Positions 58,331 to 64,000 of a stretch of DNA of 64,000 nt are shown piece after piece (within the stretch, counting starts at the first letter, position 1; each line of letters starts with the position of its first letter). The position numbers and the translations under genes were made by a program. The DNA lies in NCBI GenBank assembly GCA_007922305.1, contig ML677366.1, positions 8,397,615 through 8,461,614 of the forward strand. Direction: 5' to 3'. Below the pieces are notes generated by a model, which worked only from the letters and a program-made list of their open reading frames with translations, ran no database searches and was not told the DNA's origin. This DNA is from Dermatemys mawii (Eukaryota > Chordata > Testudines > Dermatemydidae).

Positions 58331-60603
58331 CCCTCAATCTGCAGTTGGGTGGTTTGCCAGGTTATGCAGCTAGGCAGTTGTCAGAAGGTCCGTGGTTCAA
58401 CATGCTTTCAAGATGTGCTGTTCCTCCTCAACTGCACATATTAAATACAATTTAGCTGAATACATTTTCACTTTGCAGCCCTAACTTGGGGAAAAATCTT
58501 TACTCCCTTCAGAATCAGGCCTGACATGCCACTGACTCACACCAACACGACAACAGCTATGTCTGTTTGCTCTTCTTTCAGTTAAGGATCTGTGACCATG
58601 TGATCAGCGCAGCCTGAAACAGAATGAGCATAAGCTCCGGGAAGAGAAGAGGGTAAGGACGGAAACAGAAACAAGCCCTGGGACACCACCGGCACCAGCA
58701 GGAGCAGAAATGTTGGTTTGCCACTTCTGAGTGCAACAGAGCATATGGCCGGACTGGGACTGTTGTCAACAACCCAGAATGGGGTAGCTTTGTTCTGGTA
58801 AACTCAATTTTTGTCTCTATTACCGAAGAATAGTTGCATGCTGGAAGTTCTGTAGTTGCTAGGGAAAGATCCATTAATAAATCAGTGACTGAGAAGTAAG
58901 CTGTAGCTAGTGCTGAGATTAAACAATGACGCTTTTCTTCTTCTGAGTCACCCAGAATGTGACATACGATGTGTGCTCCATGCTCCGCCAGTGCTGCGTG
59001 ATGCTACTTGCTTTGTGCTTTTTTTAATCTTTCCCCCAGCTGTATGTTGCAAATCTGAGTGTCTCACAAGAGAGTTATGAAATGACAAATCCCTGCCTAC
59101 TATACTGGGCATCGAATGACTTCAGACTGCTTTGGGCATGTAGAGACACCACTCTGTTAGCCTGAATAATGATGGTGATGCTTTGTTCATGTATAAAGCT
59201 GCTCATCAAAGCATCTGAAAGGGAAGGGATCCACAGGAGGGCAAGCTCATAGACCAGTTAATAAACCTGGGATGGGATGTTACAGCAAACAAGAGGTTAA
59301 CAAGCTTCTCTTTCCTCTCCTCTTCCACAGCTGTTCACGGGAAGGGCTGCCAGAGGGATGGCGAAACTCCTTTATCCAAGTTCTGAGGCTGAACCCTAGG
59401 TGAGGGACGTGTGATTGTTCCTCTTTTCATTGACTCGGTGCTGTTCTGATGTGCATTTATGGGGGTTCTCTCCCGATGAACAGACCTGACTACCTGTGGT
59501 TGTGCTCACTTTCTGTTCACTCATCCCATCACCTTACAAAACTTCTATTTCTTTCCTCTCCTTTCCCCTGAAGCTCCGTAGGGTAGTGGTCCTGACAACG
59601 GAATAACTTGTCTGGTTCCAGAGAGCACTTAGACAAATGGAGACAGGATCTTAAGTCAGTCTTTAGAAAATGGGGGAATAGGAAGAAACTTGCCCTGTGG
59701 ACCGGTTATTATGTAATTGTCTGTTGCAGGGTTTCTTGCTCATTTATCTGAAGCTTCTGGCACTGGCCGGTTTTGGAGCCAGAAAACAGGACTGGTCTGA
59801 TCCAGTCTGGCAATTTCCTTGAAACTTAATCTAGGTTTAGGGCTGGAAATCGGAGAACCAGTTACAGCAAGTGGGAAGGCGGCAGTGGTGTGAATTGTTA
59901 CCTTTACATTAGACTAAGAGTGACTTCAGCTTATATAGATTTATGCTTGTGCTGCATGAGCCAAATTTTCAAGAGCGCTTCGCTTACAACATACATCCTA
60001 CCCGCTCAGCACTTTTGGAAATCTGGTCACTTATTTTGATGCTGTGGTGGGTTGCATTCACCTCTTGCATCTGGTTGTGATGCTGCCATTCTCTTCAGCT
60101 ACCAGCTGTCTGCCGGCAGGTCTTCTGGTCTTCTGGCTGGCTCACAAGTTCAAAACCTCTTCCAAAGTATAACAAACTCAAAAAAAGAAAGAGGTCCTTG
60201 TCCTTCAAGGACAATTATAAACAAAATAGTTTCTTTCCCTTTCTGGGTTAAATTTCCTCTCTAGGATTGAATCAGCAGGGTTCCTTCTTAGTCCCTGCAA
60301 CTGATTGTGGCCAGAAATAGGCTCTGACCTGGCCTGTTCCTCTAGCTGCAGCCTAAGGAGCATCCCTCCTCATTCCTCTGGCTCCAGCGAGGGGCTGACT
60401 CACTGATAGCAGGCAGCTCCTTTTATTTTGACCTACCGGTCCTTGATTGGCTGTTGCTGGTCCCCAGCCTTTCTGGAGGACCAGATCTTGCTGGTTTCCA
60501 AAATGTCTGGTCTTTTCTTCACAGATAACTATTTCCTGGGGCAGAGGGAAGCAGCGAAGAGGGCCCTCCAGAAGAGGGCCACAAAGGCCTGCTGTATTCC
60601 ATC
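58331..60603. other. Non-coding
   Basis: No recognisable gene. 59960-60045 (CAAATTTTCAAGAGCGCTTC, CAGCACTTTTGGAAATCTGG) has the fold-back arm theme. A short TCTTCTGG tandem lies near 60119-60136. The rest is unique. Confidence 0.5.
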
Positions 60604-60690
60604 ACAGATGCCTAAATGGGAGTTGAGCTCTTTTGAAAATCTGGCCCTAGTCCTGGGTTCTGAACTTTTTTGAAAATTCTGGCCCAGATG
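60604..60690. repeat. Fold-back MITE arm (CCTAAATGGGAGTTGAG family)
   Basis: GATGCCTAAATGGGAGTTGA, TTTTGAAAATCTGGCCCTAG and a second TTTTGAAAATTCTGGCCC match the right arm of 29663-29817. No left arm is present. Confidence 0.6.
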
Positions 60691-60700
60691 TCTGTTCACA

Positions 60701-61200
60701 TAGATTGACAGACTTTAAGGTCAGAAGGGACCATTATGATCATCTAGTCCGACCTCCTGCACAACGCAGGCCACACAGTCTCAGCCACCCGCTCCTGCAA
60801 TAAACCTCTACCCTATGTCTGAGCAATCGAAGTCCTCAGATCATGGTTTAAAGACTTCAAGGTGCAGAGAATCCTCCAGCAAGTGCCCCAGGCTGCAGAG
60901 GAAGGCGAAAACCCCCTAGTGCCTCTGCTAATTTGCCCTGGAGGAAAATTCTTCCCAACCCCCAGATATGGCGATCAGCTAAACCCTGAGCATGTGGGCA
61001 AGACTCACCAGCCAGATGCCCAGGAACGAATTCTCTGTAATAACTCAGATCCCACCCAATCTAACATCCCATCACAGGCCATTGGGCATATTTACCGCTA
61101 ATAGTCAAAGATCAATTAATTGCCAAAATTAGGCTATCCCATCATACCATCTCCTCCATAAACTCATCAAGCTTAGTCTTGAAGCACTTGTAAAGCCAGG
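60701..61200 (-). mobile_element. CR1-type LINE, 3' end, about 500 bp
   Basis: Antisense orientation from ATAGATTGACAGACTTTAAG and GGTCAGAAGGGACCATTATG, TGATCATCTAGTCCGACCTC, through GCAGAGAATCCTCCAGCAAG and CTCACCAGCCAGATGCCCAG, to CTTAGTCTTGAAGC. It looks the least diverged CR1 copy in the window and is the best lineage marker for turtles (inference). Confidence 0.93.
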
Positions 61201-61317
61201 CCCCAAATAGCTGGTGGGAAGATCAGAAGGAACACAATAGGGTCACCATTTGTAGCCATGATAAATGAGTTATTACCAGAATGTCTCTTTCCAAAACCAA
61301 CAAATGTACAAACATAT

Positions 61318-61328
61318 GGGGGGGGGGG
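61318..61328 (+). repeat. Poly(G) tract
   Basis: About eleven consecutive G residues. Confidence 0.9.
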
Positions 61329-61398
61329 CAGAAAGAACTCCTAAATTACCTCTGTTGGTATAGCAGGGTAACATGATGCTCCACTCTCACTAGAGTCA

Positions 61399-62208
61399 GT
61401 GGCAGAGTAATGCACTGATCCATGGGGCCTGTGCCTAGGGGCCCTGGCCAATTTGGGGGTCACTGCAGGAACGTCAGAACCTGTGTAGAAGTGTGGGGGG
61501 TGCACCTTAACTGTGGCCCTGCCCCCTGCTCCTTCTCTTGCCCCTAGGACCCTTCCCCTGCTTCTCCTCTTCCCCCTGAGGTCCCACTCCTGTTCCTCCT
61601 TTTTCCCCAAGGCCCCAAACCTGGCTAGGCCAGAAGCTGGAGATGGGCTGTGCTAAGAGCTGCCAAGGGAGCCCAGGCCACTGTGGGGAACCCTGGATCC
61701 TCCAGTTGTCCTGGGCGGGAGACCAGGATTACTGACAAGAGCCCCCGGCCTGTGTCCCTGCCCTCTAGGGTGTGCCGCCCAGGACAGGTGGAGGGTTCGG
61801 GTCTCCCCACAGTGGCCCAGGCTCCCTGGGTGGCTCTTACCATGGAGCCCAGCTCCAGTTTCTGGCCTGGCCAGGGGGCAGGACCTCAGGGAGAAGAGGA
61901 GCAGGTGGCAGGGCCCCGTGATGAGGGAGGCTAAGACCTACCTCAGCCACCCATCAGCAGAGGCTGGCACTGACCACAGAGGCTGTGCTTCGTGGTGGGG
62001 GAGCCAATCACCATATCAGCTCCTCTGCTGTGAAACGCAGCCCCTGATGCAGCCACTCCACACCTGCCCAAGATTACTGTGCCCATGTTAAAAAGTGGGG
62101 GCTTCATGACCCCGTTGGGCCTCCTGGTTCCAGCACCCTTAGGCCCCCCAGAGTGTGGGGGTCCCAAAAGTTCTTTGTGCGCAGGGCCCCAGTAAATCTT
62201 AATCCACC
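61399..62208. mobile_element. Fold-back DNA element with about 260-bp central hairpin
   Basis: Arms 61621-61692 and 61803-61878 are inverse complements at roughly 85% (GGCCAGAAGCTGGAGATGGG against the inverse of CCAGCTCCAGTTTCTGGCC). A second pair lies inside (61697-61722 / 61771-61795, GTCCTGGGCGG). Outer ends carry TGGGGCCTGTGCC and the inverse GCGCAGGGCCCC. No protein; the 60-94-codon frames come from GC content. Confidence 0.7.
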
Positions 62209-62596
62209 TCCAAGTGACTGTAGTGACAGGCTTTGAAATCCCGTGCGGCTGAAATCCGGGAATACCATGATATCTCTCACTGCCCTTAACTAAGCAGCTA
62301 GCTCAAGTCACCATTGGAGATGAATGTCTAGATTTGGATTGTGAACACGTCCAGACTGTGTAGGTCAAAGTAGAGTCTCCTTTAGCTGTTAGCAATAGAG
62401 AGCCTATGACATACATTTGAACTATTCCAATTCTGTCCACTGGAAGTCAGTCCTATGCAAGCTACCAGTTCATTTCCTCTACTGAGGGAGGTCCTCCTCT
62501 CCACATCTCCCGTTGCCCTGCCCATTACTGCTAAGACACATACATTCAGTGTCGCATTGTCCCTTTCAGGCTATGTTTTTGGAGAGCTTCACACTA

Positions 62597-62815
62597 TGGG
62601 TATGTCTCCATTGGAAACTTTAAAGCGCTGCTGTGTGTATGCTCCCGTGGCAGCGCTTTGAAGTGTGAGTGTGGTAATCCACTTCCATGAGGGGAGTAGC
62701 TCAGAGCCTGTTCACACCAGAACTTTAAAATGCTCAGACTTGCTGCATTCAGGAGGAGGGGTGTGCATGATATTTCATACCCCTGAGCCAGCAAATGTAA
62801 GTGTAGATGTACCCT
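62597..62815. mobile_element. MITE with GGGTATGTCT / AGATGTACCC ends
   Basis: Starts GGGTATGTCTCC and ends GTAGATGTACCC. Internal near-palindrome TTTAAAGCGCTGCTG / GGCAGCGCTTTGAAG, followed by CATACCCCTGAGCCAGCAAA. I recognise it as a common turtle MITE with GCGCTTTGAAG arms; it encodes nothing. Confidence 0.75.
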
Positions 62816-63849
62816 CAGTCACTGCCAATGGGAGAAGGGGGACAGAGCTTTTCATTCTGTGCACTATCATTTGTATTTTCTGTTACCTAGAAGGAAACCA
62901 ATAGGATTTTTTAAGAGCTAATCAGAGGGAGCAGGCTTTGCAGGTTCAGAGTAATTGGGGTTTCATTTTTTAAATGCATACACACTACAAATAACTGTTA
63001 TGGCGCTTTTCTTGGTAGCGAGGCTGGAATTGCAGCTTCTGGGGGTTTAAAAAGTTCCCTTTCACTAACATTCACACTCTTCCTTCATTATCTTGTGCTA
63101 GACTCCACAGTCCTCCTGATTGCATGTTATCACCTTCAGTAGAACAGCTGTGGCATTGCTAAGGGGTGTTAATCTTCCACTATCTAACACCTTATTGAGA
63201 GCTAGAGTCAAGGTGCCCCTAGTCTTCTTTGACTTCAGTGAATCTGACTTTTCAAAACATTCCTTTTTAGCCTCAGATTCATTTCCAACCAAAATGCCTC
63301 CTGCAATAGTCTGAGCTGGGGACTTAACTATCCGGAATGACAACCCATCCCTGTGTACAATAGCAGCCATTCACTCTTGGGCTGCTGCAGCTGAGCTTGA
63401 AAGTTGTGGCTTTCTATTAGCGCCATAGGTTGTAACCAGGAGAATGTAGTTTACATTTGTCAAGAAACACTAAACTGCTGCCAATCGATAAGAAGCCAGG
63501 AGCCCAGAATAGAAACTACTCAGTCAGGTGGGGCAGTTGGCTTTAATTTTTATTTAGAGGTCCTGAAAAGTGTCTTGGAGACTGGTTTTCTATTTAATTA
63601 ATCAAGAGAATAGGAGCAGCGCTGTCAGTGTAAGTTTCTATTACAGTAACTCCCTTCACAACATGTCTCTACCCAGACCCGAATGGGTCACTTCTAGGGG
63701 CGTCGTTCATTCTCCTTTAGGTATAATAGTAAAAACCCCAAGAGTTTTGTAAGCGATGTAAACCCTCTCTATGCAGTGCATACGGCAACCTCTAACAAAT
63801 AGATTAGGAAGCAGCTTCCACTATGAACATTTATTCTAGGACTATCTAC
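62816..63849. other. Non-coding, no recognisable element
   Basis: Unique sequence with short open frames on both strands and no family resemblance. Confidence 0.5.
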
Positions 63850-63957
63850 TGCAGCATTTCTTCCACATCGTCTGAAGCAGGTGGTACTGAACAAGATGGA
63901 ATATTGGACTGGATGGACTACTGGAGCGATTCAACAAGGCAACTCCTATGTTCCATG
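63850..63957 (+). mobile_element. CR1-type LINE, short 3' end
   Basis: GAATATTGGACTGGATGGAC, TACTGGAGCGATTCAACAAG and CAACTCCTATGTTCCATGA are the sense 3' end of an old CR1. It has lost part of the GGTCTGACCCAGTA block. Confidence 0.7.
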
Positions 63958-64000
63958 ATCCATTGAGATCTTGGCTTTTCTGCTTAGAAAGCCAACGTGG

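Noticed and set aside
1..64000. Search for tRNA, rRNA, snRNA, operon, CRISPR or mobile resistance-type systems
   Set aside because: None seen by eye. The window is ordinary vertebrate chromosomal DNA, and SINE tails are the only tRNA-related sequences suspected.

Overview
This is a window of vertebrate nuclear DNA. It holds one spliced protein-coding gene in a large, repeat-rich non-coding background. The organism is most likely a turtle or another non-avian sauropsid. CR1-type LINE fragments are the dominant retroelement; many small hAT-like MITEs have 8-bp target duplications; and there are hairpin MITE families built on motifs such as TTTAGGCACCTAAA, which I recognise from turtle and crocodilian genomes. 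There are no operons, phage, plasmid or CRISPR features. The species call is an inference, because no database could be searched.

Positions about 6950-19100 (minus strand) hold ARRDC4, an alpha-arrestin. All eight coding exons could be placed with canonical GT/AG junctions in a continuous reading frame. The ATG is at 18801 and the TAA at 9587-9589, giving 1290 nt and a 429-residue protein. The first exon lies in a CpG island (about 18430-19350) with four CCAAT/ATTGG boxes, GC boxes and several E-box-like CACG cores. This fits a glucose-sensing (MondoA/Mlx plus NF-Y) promoter. The 3' UTR is inferred to run to a poly(A) signal at 6976-6981.

Downstream of the gene (positions 1-6950) there is a minus-strand CR1 3' end, a SINE-like tail and a possible retroviral-type LTR fragment with a 56-bp tandem repeat. 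Upstream of the gene (positions 19350-64000) I find no convincing gene. This stretch contains nine clear transposon insertions whose ends or target duplications can be read (20255, 27979, 37303, 41660, 52289 and others). It also has six of the window's CR1 fragments in both orientations, a degenerate reverse-transcriptase fragment of another LINE (57640-58330), and a 930-bp GC-rich retroelement remnant bounded by direct repeats (33111-34075). Fold-back elements lie at 41432-42983 and 61399-62208. The remaining unique AT-rich stretches may contain conserved regulatory elements, best seen at 53755-54330.

No undescribed biochemical system was found. The items most worth checking are the promoter architecture of ARRDC4, a 160-bp direct duplication flanking its exon 2, a near-perfect hairpin at 27759-27842, nested MITE insertions with intact target duplications, and a short degenerate telomere-like tract at 39799-39826.
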